NCBI GenBank assembly: GCA_003222245.1
Contig: QHVH01000007.1
Location: 124,001-188,000 of the forward strand
DNA from: Blastocatellia bacterium AA13
GTDB taxonomy: Bacteria; Acidobacteriota; Blastocatellia; UBA7656
Direction: 5' to 3'
Length of the DNA: 64,000 bases
A program made the position numbers and the translations under genes. This document shows, piece by piece, positions 19,116 through 28,864 of this stretch (the stretch's first letter is position 1; each line of letters starts with the position of its first letter). The notes beneath the pieces were generated by a model. That model worked only from the letters and a program-made list of their open reading frames with translations, did no database searches and was not told the origin of the DNA.

Positions 19116-19302
19116 TTCATATTCCGAACAGGCGCTTGATTATTCACGGCAGCGGATGACACGTCAACCACACTTAGCTTGAGACACGCCGCCAAAAGCG
19201 TTTCCGAAAAGGCCTTGGTGATCCTAATATCACGTTTTGCTCTGATTCTTACGTCGAACCTTTTTCAGACGCTATATGTCAGCTAATCGGTAGGATCAGT
19301 CG

Positions 19303-20538
19303 ATGATTGAGCGCGAGAGAGCGAATCAAAGGGCGAGTAAACAACGAACCGCGGCTATCTTTCTTATGGCCGTCATCATCTCGGGCGTTCTCCTGGCGGG
19401 GTTGTATTACGCGCGTAGATCGGGTCCGGACCCCACGATTTACGGAAACGACTTCAGCGTATATTACTTTGCCGCCGCCGAAATGGTCGAAGGCCGAGAC
19501 CCTTATCAAAACTCGATAGGCGAATGGGTGCCGTACCTGTACACGCCGCTTCTGGCCGAGTTGCTGATGCCTCTGGCGCTGTTGCCGATTCCAGTCGCGG
19601 CTTACCTCTGGTTCCTAATCAGCGCGGCGGCGGTTGCCCTTGCGATGTGCATGCTCGCGAGATCGTTCCCTCGAGAGAATTTAGAGAATCAGCCGCTTCC
19701 TGTGGGTTCACTGGAAATGTTCGCCGCTGCCGGAGCGGTACTTATTGCTGCTCGGTTCGTCCTCGATACGTTTTATATGGGCCAGGTGAACACCATAGTA
19801 ATGATGTTGGCAGTCGCCCACGTCTACCTGTATTCCAAGAATCGTAAGACCGCGGCCGGATTTATGCTCGCTCTTGCGGCGACGATGAAGGTCACGCCGA
19901 TAGTGCTGATTTTCTACCATCTCGCTCGGTTGAGATTTAAATACGCGGCGGCGTGTGTTGGCCTGATCGCGCTGGTCGCGGCGATGAGCTTTGCGGGGCT
20001 TGGCCGAGACGCACGGCAGGGCGCACAGACCTTCTTCAATCGCACGATTGCGAATGGGCAAGGATTCGATCTCAAGTACTCCGGTAATCAATCGCTGCGT
20101 GGATTTGAGCTGAGACTCTATCAAGAGAGCGAAGATTCGAATCGAGTACCAAGAGGACCGATAACAATAATAATATCTCTCGTGCTGCTGGCTGCCGCGT
20201 GGCTTGCATCTCGTAGAGGCGCGACTGAGCTTGAAGCGGCCGCGCCGTTCTTCTGCCTTGCGGTAATCTTGTCGCCGCTGAGTTGGAAAGACCACTACGT
20301 CATAATTATCCCCGCCGTCACAGCGGTAATCTGGAGATTTCTCAGCGCGCGGACCCGATCACGAAGAGTGATCTTCGGGCTCATCATTGTGGGATCTTTT
20401 CTCCTGTTCAATGTTACAAGCTGGCGGATAATCGGACTCTTCGGCGCGGAATGGGCCGACGCTCACTCGCTGATATTTACCGGCGGGATTCTGATCTTTC
20501 TCGCTGTTTTGATGAATCCGCGCGTCGGCTGCTCGTGA
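19303..20538 (+). CDS. GT87-type (DUF2029) membrane glycosyltransferase
   Basis: Multi-pass protein of 411 residues with about ten hydrophobic segments. It contains the GT87/DUF2029 features '[19 protein letters not shown]' near residues 50-68 and '[18 protein letters not shown]' soon after, with a first-loop Asp typical of GT-C enzymes. Family members, such as mycobacterial PimE-like mannosyltransferases, use polyprenyl-phosphate sugars on the outer face of the inner membrane. The donor and acceptor cannot be read from sequence. The ATG (19303) follows AGGATC. The methylmalonyl-CoA mutase gene begins 61 bases after its end. Confidence 0.8.
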   Translation: MIERERANQRASKQRTAAIFLMAVIISGVLLAGLYYARRSGPDPTIYGNDFSVYYFAAAEMVEGRDPYQNSIGEWVPYLYTPLLAELLMPLALLPIPVAAYLWFLISAAAVALAMCMLARSFPRENLENQPLPVGSLEMFAAAGAVLIAARFVLDTFYMGQVNTIVMMLAVAHVYLYSKNRKTAAGFMLALAATMKVTPIVLIFYHLARLRFKYAAACVGLIALVAAMSFAGLGRDARQGAQTFFNRTIANGQGFDLKYSGNQSLRGFELRLYQESEDSNRVPRGPITIIISLVLLAAAWLASRRGATELEAAAPFFCLAVILSPLSWKDHYVIIIPAVTAVIWRFLSARTRSRRVIFGLIIVGSFLLFNVTSWRIIGLFGAEWADAHSLIFTGGILIFLAVLMNPRVGCS

Positions 20539-20599
20539 TTCACTTCGCTCTTTTGCAAGCACGGCGGGTTCTGATAATCTCGTCAAACGAGACCTTCAG

Positions 20600-22192
20600 A
20601 TGAGCACGAAACAAGCTGACAAGAGCGCCGAGACCAGTTCGGGCATCGAGATGGAGACCACCTTTCGCCCGAGCGACGTCAAGAGCTCATACGAATCCAT
20701 CGGCGATCCCGGCGATTTCCCCTACACTCGCGGCCCCTATTCGACAATGTACCGAGGCAAGCTCTGGACGATGCGCCAGTACGCCGGCTATGCCTCAGCC
20801 GCGGAATCCAACGCGCGATATCGTTATCTGCTAGAGCAGGGGCAGAGCGGCTTGTCTGTTGCCTTCGATCTACCCACCCAGATGGGTTACGACTCGGATC
20901 ATCCTCTGGCAAGAGGCGAGGTCGGCAAGGTTGGAGTTGCTATTGACAGCATCGCGGACATGGAGCGCCTGTTCGAAGGAATACCTCTCGATAAGGTTTC
21001 GACTTCGATGACCATCAACTCTACCGCTGCGATCCTGCTCGCAATGTACATCGCGGTAGCTAAGAAACAAGGCGTATCGCCGAATCGAATCTCGGGAACC
21101 GTTCAGAACGACATCCTGAAGGAGTACATAGCCCGCGGAACTTACATCTATCCGCCTCGGCCAAGCCTTCGGATCGTCACCGATATCTTTGCCTACTGCG
21201 CACGGGAAGCGCCTAAATGGAATACGATTTCCATATCGGGCTACCATATTCGCGAAGCCGGCTCGACCGCGGCTCAGGAAATCGCATTCACTCTTGCGGA
21301 CGCTATTGCTTATGTTCAAGCCGCAATCGACTCAGGTTTGAACGTCGATGATTTCGCGCCGCGGCTCGCCTTCTTTTTTAATTCGCACAACCAATTCCTT
21401 GAGGAGATTGCAAAATTTCGGGCGGCCCGAAGAATGTGGGCGCACATAATGCGAGACCGGTTCGGCGCTCGCGATCCGCGTTCTCTTATGCTTCGCTTCC
21501 ACGCTCAGACCGCCGGATCGTCGTTGACCGCGCAACAGCCCGAAGTGAACATCGTTCGAACCGCGATTCAGGCAATGGCCGCGGTGCTGGGCGGCACACA
21601 GTCGCTTCATACAAACTCGATGGATGAAGCGCTCGGCCTACCCACGGAAGATGCAGCGCGCATCGCCCTGCGCACTCAGCAGGTGATCGGATATGAATCC
21701 GGTGTCGCGGCGACCGCGGACCCGCTCGGCGGTTCATATGCGATAGAGCATCTTACGGATGAGCTGGAGCGACTCGCCTCCGAGTACATCGACCGAATCG
21801 ATAAGATGGGCGGCATGCTCCGGGCCATAGAGCTCGGATATGTCCAGGGCGAGATCGAGAAAGCCGCGTACGACTATCAACGAGCCGTCGAGTCGAAAGA
21901 GCAAGTCGTAGTGGGCGTTAATAGATTCGTCACGGAAGAGTCAACCGCGGTTCCGGTCCTCAGAGTCGACGAACGGCTCGAGTTGGAGCAGGTCGAGCGC
22001 GTGCAAAAGATTCGCTTGGAACGCGATGATCTGGAGGCGCGGCAAGCGCTCGATGGAGTAGAGAGCGCCGCGCGCGGCGACGACAATTTGATGCCGCATA
22101 TCATCCATGCCGTCGAGTCTTACGCAACGCTGGGAGAGATCAGCGATCGACTGCGATTGGTTTTCGGCGAATACGCCGGCGAACACGTCTGA
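20600..22192 (+). CDS. methylmalonyl-CoA mutase, large (catalytic) subunit
   Basis: Catalytic TIM-barrel subunit of the B12-dependent isomerase that interconverts methylmalonyl-CoA and succinyl-CoA. Family landmarks are present: '[21 protein letters not shown]', the CoA-binding '[17 protein letters not shown]', '[12 protein letters not shown]', '[12 protein letters not shown]' and 'ADPLGGSY'. The protein ends at residue 530 without the C-terminal cobalamin-binding domain, so it belongs to the split type whose B12 subunit is a separate polypeptide. No such partner gene is present in this window. Propionate or branched-chain degradation, or odd-chain fatty acid metabolism, is the likely pathway. 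Confidence 0.93.
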   Translation: MSTKQADKSAETSSGIEMETTFRPSDVKSSYESIGDPGDFPYTRGPYSTMYRGKLWTMRQYAGYASAAESNARYRYLLEQGQSGLSVAFDLPTQMGYDSDHPLARGEVGKVGVAIDSIADMERLFEGIPLDKVSTSMTINSTAAILLAMYIAVAKKQGVSPNRISGTVQNDILKEYIARGTYIYPPRPSLRIVTDIFAYCAREAPKWNTISISGYHIREAGSTAAQEIAFTLADAIAYVQAAIDSGLNVDDFAPRLAFFFNSHNQFLEEIAKFRAARRMWAHIMRDRFGARDPRSLMLRFHAQTAGSSLTAQQPEVNIVRTAIQAMAAVLGGTQSLHTNSMDEALGLPTEDAARIALRTQQVIGYESGVAATADPLGGSYAIEHLTDELERLASEYIDRIDKMGGMLRAIELGYVQGEIEKAAYDYQRAVESKEQVVVGVNRFVTEESTAVPVLRVDERLELEQVERVQKIRLERDDLEARQALDGVESAARGDDNLMPHIIHAVESYATLGEISDRLRLVFGEYAGEHV

Positions 22193-22252
22193 CATCGTGA
22201 AGGAGTCCAACGATAACGGCCGCCGAGTTAATCTCGGAGCCCGCTCATTCAT

Positions 22253-24097
22253 ATGAGTACCACCGCAACAGAGTCAGCCATTCGAGCTGACAACAAACCC
22301 GTCTCCTCCTCCAGAAAAATCGTAAGCCCGTTAATCGTCGGGCTTATCTGTATCCTGGTTTCGACCGCTTCGGTAATGACGTTCTTTTTCATGGGCGAGC
22401 CGCCGGATGGAAAGAGCCGCTGGACGTTCAGGATGCCGGACACCCATGACATGATTCTGCACTACGACCAAGCGGTCTCTTTCTACAACGGGCTCAAGGC
22501 CGGCGAGGTCTATCCCAGATGGGAAGAGGACACTAACCGCGGATTCGGCGCTCCTACTACGAGCTATTATCCGCCCGGCGTGTATTACCTGACATCCGCG
22601 GTTTATCTGATAGTTCACAATTGGCTGGGCGCGATCGCCGGCGCGCACCTGTTCATGATGATTGCTTCGCTGGCGGCGATCTATGTTTATGCGCGAAGGA
22701 GTATGTCGCGAACCGCTTCGGTCGCGGTGATGATCGCCTACTCGGCTTTTCCATATCATTTGTTGAATCAGTATCAAAGGGGAGCGCTCGCCGAGCTGAT
22801 GGGCTTTATATGGATGCCCCTGATGCTGATCTTCGGCGAGCAATTATTTAGCAAGCGAATCCACGACTCTGAAAGCGGGCCGCAACCGATTAAGACATCG
22901 CGCCTCGCGAGCACCTTGCTGAACATGGCTGGGCTTGCGGTGAGCTATGGAGCTTTCGTGTGGTCGCATCCTCCAACTGCTTATCAGTTTTCATTGATGT
23001 TTGGAGTCTTTTTGGCGGTGCTGGCAATAATGCGGCGCGATCTGAAAGGCTTGCTTACTTCGGGTCTTGCGTCCGTCATCGGTCTGGCGTTCTCCGCCGC
23101 TTATCTGTATCCGGCCGCCGCGGAGCAGGAGCTGATCAGGCACGAATATGTTTCCGAAAATTGGCCTTATCATCAAAGCTACGTGTTCGCTTCTACAGGC
23201 TACACCATGCAGTACAGGGCCTTCTTTGATCTTGTGGATCACGTATGGCTGGTGAACATCGGCGCGATACTACTGGCCGGCCTCTTCGCGGCGCTTGCGC
23301 TTCGCTTCAGCAAATCCAAACTTCGCTTACTCAGCGAGCGCGTTATTGCCTGGACGATTGTCGGCATAGTCACTGCCTTCATGATGACCTCGCTGTCGGA
23401 GCCGCTTGGCCGCCGAATACCGAGAATCGACATTGGAGTGTTCTCGTGGCGGATGCTTGGAATCACTACTCTGATGGCCGCGTTATTGATCGGAGCTAGC
23501 GTGGAAGCAGGTTTGAGCCTGTGGAAGGCACGGAAGCGAATCATCGCGTCGTTATGTACGTCTGCTGCGTGTATCGTCCTTATCGGAGGAATCCTATTCA
23601 CTGTTTTCCAGGTTGTAGCGGTCGTCTATTCTGCTCCGGCCTTCGAGCCTGAGGAAGAACATCTGAACTACGCGATCATTCCGCGCACTGCTCCGGAAGA
23701 TCCAACCGATCTGCCCGATGCACCCCAGGCCGAATTAGCAAGCGGCGACGAAAAGGTTTCGATCGAGCGCTGGGATCCGCAGAATCGGGCCATCAAAACC
23801 GAGGTCACCGATGACGAAGGCGACCAGCTTATCATTCGCACGTTCAACTTTCCCGGATGGACGGCTCGAGTCGACGGGCAGCTCGCCGAGATCAAAACCG
23901 GAGAAGACGTCGGCGACATACAGATAGATCTGAACCCAGGCCCTCATAAGATAACGCTGCAATATCTGGACACGCCCGCTCGCCGCCGCGGTAAATGGAT
24001 CACTATCGCCGCAATGCTCGTTATCTGGATCTGGTTCGTTGCCGGAACGGGACTAAGGCGAAGGCTGAACCGCGGGGCCTCGCCGCCGGTTGGCTAG
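22253..24097 (+). CDS. PTPS-related multi-pass membrane protein (first of a tandem pair)
   Basis: Integral membrane protein of 614 residues with about twelve hydrophobic segments. It belongs to the '6-pyruvoyl-tetrahydropterin synthase-related' group (PF10131 type), a GT-C-like family of unknown substrate; the name does not mean pterin chemistry. Diagnostic is the first extramembrane loop 'YPRWEEDTNRGFGAPTTSYYPP', repeated in the next gene as 'FPRWLGRMNDGYGAATTIFYPP'. A C-terminal soluble beta domain ('FPGWTARVDGQ') before the last helix resembles YfhO-type proteins. Its TAG stop abuts the ATG of the following paralogue. A role in envelope glycan or lipid glycosylation is inferred. Confidence 0.75.
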   Translation: MSTTATESAIRADNKPVSSSRKIVSPLIVGLICILVSTASVMTFFFMGEPPDGKSRWTFRMPDTHDMILHYDQAVSFYNGLKAGEVYPRWEEDTNRGFGAPTTSYYPPGVYYLTSAVYLIVHNWLGAIAGAHLFMMIASLAAIYVYARRSMSRTASVAVMIAYSAFPYHLLNQYQRGALAELMGFIWMPLMLIFGEQLFSKRIHDSESGPQPIKTSRLASTLLNMAGLAVSYGAFVWSHPPTAYQFSLMFGVFLAVLAIMRRDLKGLLTSGLASVIGLAFSAAYLYPAAAEQELIRHEYVSENWPYHQSYVFASTGYTMQYRAFFDLVDHVWLVNIGAILLAGLFAALALRFSKSKLRLLSERVIAWTIVGIVTAFMMTSLSEPLGRRIPRIDIGVFSWRMLGITTLMAALLIGASVEAGLSLWKARKRIIASLCTSAACIVLIGGILFTVFQVVAVVYSAPAFEPEEEHLNYAIIPRTAPEDPTDLPDAPQAELASGDEKVSIERWDPQNRAIKTEVTDDEGDQLIIRTFNFPGWTARVDGQLAEIKTGEDVGDIQIDLNPGPHKITLQYLDTPARRRGKWITIAAMLVIWIWFVAGTGLRRRLNRGASPPVG

Positions 24098-25756
24098 ATG
24101 AGAGAGGAACACAGCGCGGTATCAACACGACGTTCCGATCTCGCAATCCTGAGCCTTGCTGCCGTTGTTTCAGTCGCGCCCTTCTTTTTTGCGGCTTCGG
24201 GCCGCATGCCGCGGTCTCACGACATCAGCATTCACTGGATGAGAATGATCGCATTCGACGAAGTGCTGCGGTCGGGCGTCTGGTTTCCCCGATGGCTCGG
24301 ACGGATGAATGATGGATACGGCGCGGCTACGACGATTTTCTATCCGCCGTTTTTTTATTACCTGGCTTCAGCAGCCCACGGGGTGCTCGACGATTGGCAA
24401 GCCTCGCTGCTTGCGGTAGCGACTGCATCGAGCCTTGGCTCCGGATTGTGCTTCTACGGCTATCTGAGACTTATTGTGAATCGAGTCCCCGCGCTGACCG
24501 CGTCGGTTGTCTACATCCTGGCCCCATACCATCTGATCGATCTTTATCACCGGGGCGCCTTCCCTGAATTAATTGCCTTCGTTTGGATGCCTGCGGTGAT
24601 GTATTCCTTTACAAAAGCCGCAAGAGAGGGCAACAGCTTCTACATCGCGATCGGTTCAGGTGCTTTCGCCCTGCTCATACTCACGCATCCTCCGGAAGCA
24701 TATCTTTTCACACTCTCTCTCGGGATATATGCAATCTGCTGGGCTATTATGTCGCGAAGCCTACGACCGGCGCTCACAGCCGCTGGAATTGCCGTACTCG
24801 GATTTGGACTCGCATCGTTCTATGCTATGCCTGCTCTGCTCGAAACCGGTTACATTCAGCATACGATCCTCGACAAATTCAAATACAGCGAGAGCTACAT
24901 ACCTGGATTGATCTCAGGCGGCGGCTTCGGAGCTATGTTAGGCATAACGGCTATCGCAACCGCGGCCGTGGCGGCGATATCGGCTGCGATCGGACTGCCG
25001 GCAAGCCTAAAGAATAATGCTCCCTGGGTTGGATGGGTGCTAGTCGGAGTTTTTGCTGTTCTGATGATGACTTCGCTCGGCAACTCCATCGCCGCTCGCC
25101 TTCCGAGATTCGACTCCGTAGCATTCTCCTGGCGATGGCTCGGCGTACTGACGATGGCGGCTTCCGTGCTTGTGGGGATGGGATTTGAGGAAGCTGTTCA
25201 TCGCCCAACGAAATTCAGTCGCGTGGTCTGGATCTCCACGTTCCTCGCTGGAACTATTCTCTTCGGAATATTCGCGAGCGGATCTGCTTCAAGCCTGAGA
25301 GTCGCATTCGAACCGCCGGATCGATTCATCGAACAGGACTTCACTCCTGCTCCGGATTCGAGTTCAGTTGATTCTCTTGAGCCTGTGGTTGAGGCCGCAA
25401 TCGGCAGCGATACCGCAACTCTCCTTGAATGGAAGCCGCAGGAGCGCGTTGTCCTAACGAGATCTCCAGTACGCTTCACTCTGCGGATCCCGACCTACGA
25501 TTTCCCCGGCTGGGCCGCGGAAATTGACGGCGCGTCAGCGGAAATCCGTAGAGAGAATACAACAGGTCTCATCTCAATAAATGTTCCCGAGGGTGAGCAT
25601 ACGGTTCGCGTGACATTCAGGAATACACCCCTGAGGCTGCGCGCCGAACAACTAAGCATGGTTTCCTCAGGCGTAATCGCAATGCTATTAATCGGCGCAA
25701 TACTCGGTAAAGGCAGGTCACGCACGAAAGCGTCCATTGCGCTCGCTCGCGGCTAA
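24098..25756 (+). CDS. PTPS-related multi-pass membrane protein (second of a tandem pair)
   Basis: Paralogue of the preceding gene: 552 residues, similar helix layout, the same 'RW..R...GYGA.....YPP' loop near residues 66-88 and the same C-terminal 'DFPGWAAEIDG' beta domain before the final helix. Its ATG directly follows the stop of the first copy with no gap, so the two are almost certainly co-translated and may form a heterodimer. Divergence between the copies is large, so this is an old duplication. The substrate is unknown. Confidence 0.75.
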   Translation: MREEHSAVSTRRSDLAILSLAAVVSVAPFFFAASGRMPRSHDISIHWMRMIAFDEVLRSGVWFPRWLGRMNDGYGAATTIFYPPFFYYLASAAHGVLDDWQASLLAVATASSLGSGLCFYGYLRLIVNRVPALTASVVYILAPYHLIDLYHRGAFPELIAFVWMPAVMYSFTKAAREGNSFYIAIGSGAFALLILTHPPEAYLFTLSLGIYAICWAIMSRSLRPALTAAGIAVLGFGLASFYAMPALLETGYIQHTILDKFKYSESYIPGLISGGGFGAMLGITAIATAAVAAISAAIGLPASLKNNAPWVGWVLVGVFAVLMMTSLGNSIAARLPRFDSVAFSWRWLGVLTMAASVLVGMGFEEAVHRPTKFSRVVWISTFLAGTILFGIFASGSASSLRVAFEPPDRFIEQDFTPAPDSSSVDSLEPVVEAAIGSDTATLLEWKPQERVVLTRSPVRFTLRIPTYDFPGWAAEIDGASAEIRRENTTGLISINVPEGEHTVRVTFRNTPLRLRAEQLSMVSSGVIAMLLIGAILGKGRSRTKASIALARG

Positions 25757-25759
25757 CAT

Positions 25760-26479
25760 TCATCGGTAGGTGATCAGAGAAGCGTCATTCAAATGCGGAA
25801 TGCCGTTGAATGAGTCAAGCGACAGTCTTCCATTACTGAATACGATTTCGGTTATCGAACAATTTCGAAGCCGCCAGTTGAGCTCGATTGCCGTGCGCTC
25901 CGGAGCTTGCAGGCTCATCTGAACGGCGATCGAAATCGGACCGCCGGAGGTGAAGAGCGCGATTCTGACCCCGCGGTCGGCTCGCGAAGTCAGGCGCTCA
26001 ATCCCGCTCCTGACTCGATCGTGAAATGCACGCCACGATTCTACGAGCGGAGACTGGATGCCTCCATCGAGCCAGACAGTGCTCGCGGCTTCGAACACTT
26101 TCTGAAAGCTGCGAAGGCGCTCATCGTTGTCGGAGCTCTTCTCATATCGATCAAGATAGTCCCGTATCCGCCGATCCTCTTTCGCGGCTTCAGGCAAGAT
26201 GTGTCGAATGATGCCTTCGCCGTCGTATTCGTCAAACCCGTCAATCACGACTGGGGCGAGGAAAGGTTGGTCCGCGGCGTCAAACATTTCGCCGATCAAG
26301 CGAGCGGTATCGATCTGTCGTTTCCGGGGTCCGGCGAATACCTCGTCGAAGCGAATGCCTCTTTTGAGCAGATAAGCTCCCAGACGCCGGGACTGCTCCT
26401 CGCCGATCGCGGAAAGCCGATCATAGTCGTCATCAAAAAAAGAAGCCTGTCCGTGTCTGATTAAAATAAGGCTGCTCAT
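25760..26479 (-). CDS. histidine phosphatase family protein
   Basis: Phosphoglycerate-mutase-like phosphatase of 239 residues. The N-terminal 'LILIRHGQAS' carries the catalytic histidine H9 of the RHG motif, and 'FAGPRKRQIDTARLIGE' gives the second arginine region. The late 'ALFTSGGPISIAVQ' segment stands where the family normally has a second catalytic His (usually 'VSHGG'). Here it reads 'TSGG', so that His is absent, which may reduce activity or alter specificity. Substrate unknown. It is convergent with the PTPS-related pair, with three bases between the stop codons. Confidence 0.8.
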   Translation of the reverse strand: MSSLILIRHGQASFFDDDYDRLSAIGEEQSRRLGAYLLKRGIRFDEVFAGPRKRQIDTARLIGEMFDAADQPFLAPVVIDGFDEYDGEGIIRHILPEAAKEDRRIRDYLDRYEKSSDNDERLRSFQKVFEAASTVWLDGGIQSPLVESWRAFHDRVRSGIERLTSRADRGVRIALFTSGGPISIAVQMSLQAPERTAIELNWRLRNCSITEIVFSNGRLSLDSFNGIPHLNDASLITYR

Positions 26480-26608
26480 CGTCCGGTATTCAATGGCAAT
26501 CGAGATGAGAAGTCAAATCAGGAGACCCACTGTGAAGCTATCGGGATCATCCTATGGCCCCGTGAGAATCCCGACTCAACAATAACCATCAAAAATTGAA
26601 GGGATGGA

Positions 26609-26625
26609 CGGGAGTTCCACTCCCG
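26609..26625. repeat. short hairpin in the spacer before the decarboxylase gene
   Basis: CGGGAG (26609-26614) and CTCCCG (26620-26625) can form a 6-bp stem with a 5-base loop. There is no T run, so it is a weak terminator candidate or a repeat remnant. The rest of the 267-base spacer shows nothing else. Confidence 0.35.
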
Positions 26626-26746
26626 CTCTTTACCGCCAGTTAACGATCAGTGTGCGGGTGAACGCTCTAAACAAACCCGGCTATTTGCCACTTCAGCCCT
26701 CGTCGCCTAGAATCATCCAACTCAACAACGCTAGAAAGGCCCACTG

Positions 26747-28153
26747 ATGAACGAGAAACAAGAAGAACGCCGGCCCTGGCAAGCGGATCATCTCGGCTCA
26801 AGAGAGGGCCATTTGATCATCGACGAAGTCGACGCTCTCGCGCTGACGAAGCAGTATGGCTCGCCTCTGTATGTCTTTTCCCAGAGACGGATCAGCGGCA
26901 ACACGCGGGGGCTCAGGACGGCGTTGGAATCAGTTCATCCGCGAGTGAAGCTCTGCTATGCATCGAAAGCCAATTCAAATATGGCGGTGCTTGCGACCGT
27001 GCTTCACGCCGGCGGCGACATTGAAGTAAATTCGGGCGGCGAGTTGTTCAAGGCGCAAAGGATCGACTTCAAACCCGATCAAATAATCTTTAACGGTGTA
27101 TCAAAAACCGATGAAGAAATTCGCACCGCGATAGACCGCGGAATTCTCGCGATTAATGTTGACTCGCTCTTCGAGCTGGATCAGGTCATTCGGGTCGCTC
27201 GCGAGATCGGCCGGAGCGCCAACGTTGCCATAAGAATTGTCCCCGAGATCATCACGCGATCTCACATAGGACTTCAGACCGGCTTGCTATCGTCCAAGTT
27301 CGGTCTTTCACCTTCCCAGATCGACGAAGCTTTTTCGCGCGCGCTTCGAGCGTCCGATGCGATCGACCTTGTGGGGGTCCATATTCACGTCGGATCGCAG
27401 ACCCCGGATCTTCAACCGTTCGCGCGTGCGTTCGCCGAGATGTGGAAGTTCGTGGTCGATCTGAGCAAACGAACCGGTCACCAAATAAGACACATCAATA
27501 TAGGCGGAGGTCTCCCAATTGATTACCTGGGCGAGACCACGATGGCGTCGGCAATCGGAGACCGCGAAAGAGACATGCTTTCCGCCAAACTCGATGCCGC
27601 TGATGTGCTGAGAGCTGCGTTTGAGGAAGCCAATCCGACCAGCAAAGAAGAGCTGGAGTTACTCGAGGGGCTGACAATAGTACTCGAGCCCGGCCGTCGA
27701 ATCATCGGCGATACAGGTCTGCTGCTTACAACCGTGTGCAGCATTAAAGAAAGACCCGAGACCGGCGACACATGGCTCCTGACCGACGCGGGCTACTCGC
27801 TCGCAATATCAATGGCTATGTACAAATGGTATTACCACCTGGTGTCAGCCTCTCGTGCCGACGACAAGCACGACACTCCATACAAAGTCGCGGGTCCGCT
27901 CTGCGATTCGGGAGATGTTTACTTCGATCTGGAAAAGGGCACGCGCTTGCCGAACTACCGGCTGCTCCCAGCGGCCACTGCGCCGGGCGACGTTCTCGCG
28001 CTGTTAAATACCGGAGCGTATGCGCTGGATCAGTCCTCTCAGTACAACGGGCGGCCCAGACCTGCCGCGGTGATGATTCGCGAATCGGGCGAGGCCTCGG
28101 TGATTCGGCGAGCTGAAACCTATGAGGATTTAATCGGTTTCGATAACTGGTAA
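26747..28153 (+). CDS. lysA: diaminopimelate decarboxylase-type PLP enzyme
   Basis: Fold-type III PLP decarboxylase that converts meso-diaminopimelate to lysine, or a close relative. The PLP lysine is K74 in 'CYASKANSN'. The barrel shows 'HIHVGSQ' and 'INIGGGLP', and the C-terminal domain shows 'VLEPGR' and the catalytic 'CDSGDVYF' with C386 from the partner subunit. Length is 468 residues, longer than the usual roughly 420 because of an insert around residues 255-300. Some relatives act on carboxynorspermidine, ornithine or arginine, so the substrate is not certain. AGAAAGG precedes the ATG. It ends convergently with the cytochrome P460 gene. Confidence 0.8.
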   Translation: MNEKQEERRPWQADHLGSREGHLIIDEVDALALTKQYGSPLYVFSQRRISGNTRGLRTALESVHPRVKLCYASKANSNMAVLATVLHAGGDIEVNSGGELFKAQRIDFKPDQIIFNGVSKTDEEIRTAIDRGILAINVDSLFELDQVIRVAREIGRSANVAIRIVPEIITRSHIGLQTGLLSSKFGLSPSQIDEAFSRALRASDAIDLVGVHIHVGSQTPDLQPFARAFAEMWKFVVDLSKRTGHQIRHINIGGGLPIDYLGETTMASAIGDRERDMLSAKLDAADVLRAAFEEANPTSKEELELLEGLTIVLEPGRRIIGDTGLLLTTVCSIKERPETGDTWLLTDAGYSLAISMAMYKWYYHLVSASRADDKHDTPYKVAGPLCDSGDVYFDLEKGTRLPNYRLLPAATAPGDVLALLNTGAYALDQSSQYNGRPRPAAVMIRESGEASVIRRAETYEDLIGFDNW

Positions 28154-28164
28154 TAATAACGCCG

Positions 28165-28776
28165 TCACTTTGGCCGGGCCGCATTCAGCACCGGGTAAAA
28201 CTGGGTGAAGACGTGATCCGTCGCGGCTTTTTTCTGATGGCAGGAAAGACACGCTCCCTCAGGAAAGGGCTTGGCCTTCGCGACGGATTTGCCTCCCCTT
28301 TCCGTAAAACTGAAGTAGGCCCACCCTCCAGGAAAGCGTTTGCTGTCCTTCACCGAAGCTTCGAGAGCAATGTATTCGCCCGCAAACGAACCTTGCAGAC
28401 CGGGCTCATTCTTTGTAGCAGCCCGAGCCACTTCGAGGATCATCACCGTGCCCTCGGGAAACTTTCCCGTGCGCGAGAATTCTCGATAGGCAAAAGGATC
28501 GATGTAGACGTGTTTGATGTCCTCGCGCTTGCTCTCGCCGTCGGCGGGCGCGTTAGGCAGATAACTCAAACCGGTCGAGCTGCCGACAAAGACCCACTCC
28601 CGATAGCCTTCCGGCCGCAGCATTGTGTCCTGACCCTCAAAAACAGCAGCAGGTCTTGATTTCGCGCCGTGCTCCTGAGCGTCGACCGTATTTCTCTGTG
28701 ACAAGACGGAAAGAAGCAGACACGTTACTGCGAGCCCGGCGAGCATTGATAGCTTTATTGATTTCATCGAGTTCAT
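28165..28776 (-). CDS. cytochrome P460 family protein, exported
   Basis: Periplasmic c-type haem protein of 203 residues. It has an N-terminal signal peptide (about residues 5-32) and the single haem-binding motif 'CLSCH' near residue 180. The sequence before it ('EGYREWVFVGSSTGLSY', 'FPEGTVMILEV', 'GGWAYFSF') is typical of the P460 domain. Characterised P460 proteins oxidise hydroxylamine via an unusual Lys-haem crosslink; many members in heterotrophs have unknown electron donors. The start at 28776 is fixed by a strong AGGAGG five bases upstream. It stands alone between two other operons. Confidence 0.88.
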   Translation of the reverse strand: MNSMKSIKLSMLAGLAVTCLLLSVLSQRNTVDAQEHGAKSRPAAVFEGQDTMLRPEGYREWVFVGSSTGLSYLPNAPADGESKREDIKHVYIDPFAYREFSRTGKFPEGTVMILEVARAATKNEPGLQGSFAGEYIALEASVKDSKRFPGGWAYFSFTERGGKSVAKAKPFPEGACLSCHQKKAATDHVFTQFYPVLNAARPK

Positions 28777-28864
28777 TATGCCTCCTGGATGCAGACGGTC
28801 AGCGATCAGTATTCAGCAAGTGAGCGACGAAGAGTCAGAAGCTCCGGTTTAGCGCATCAGCGCC

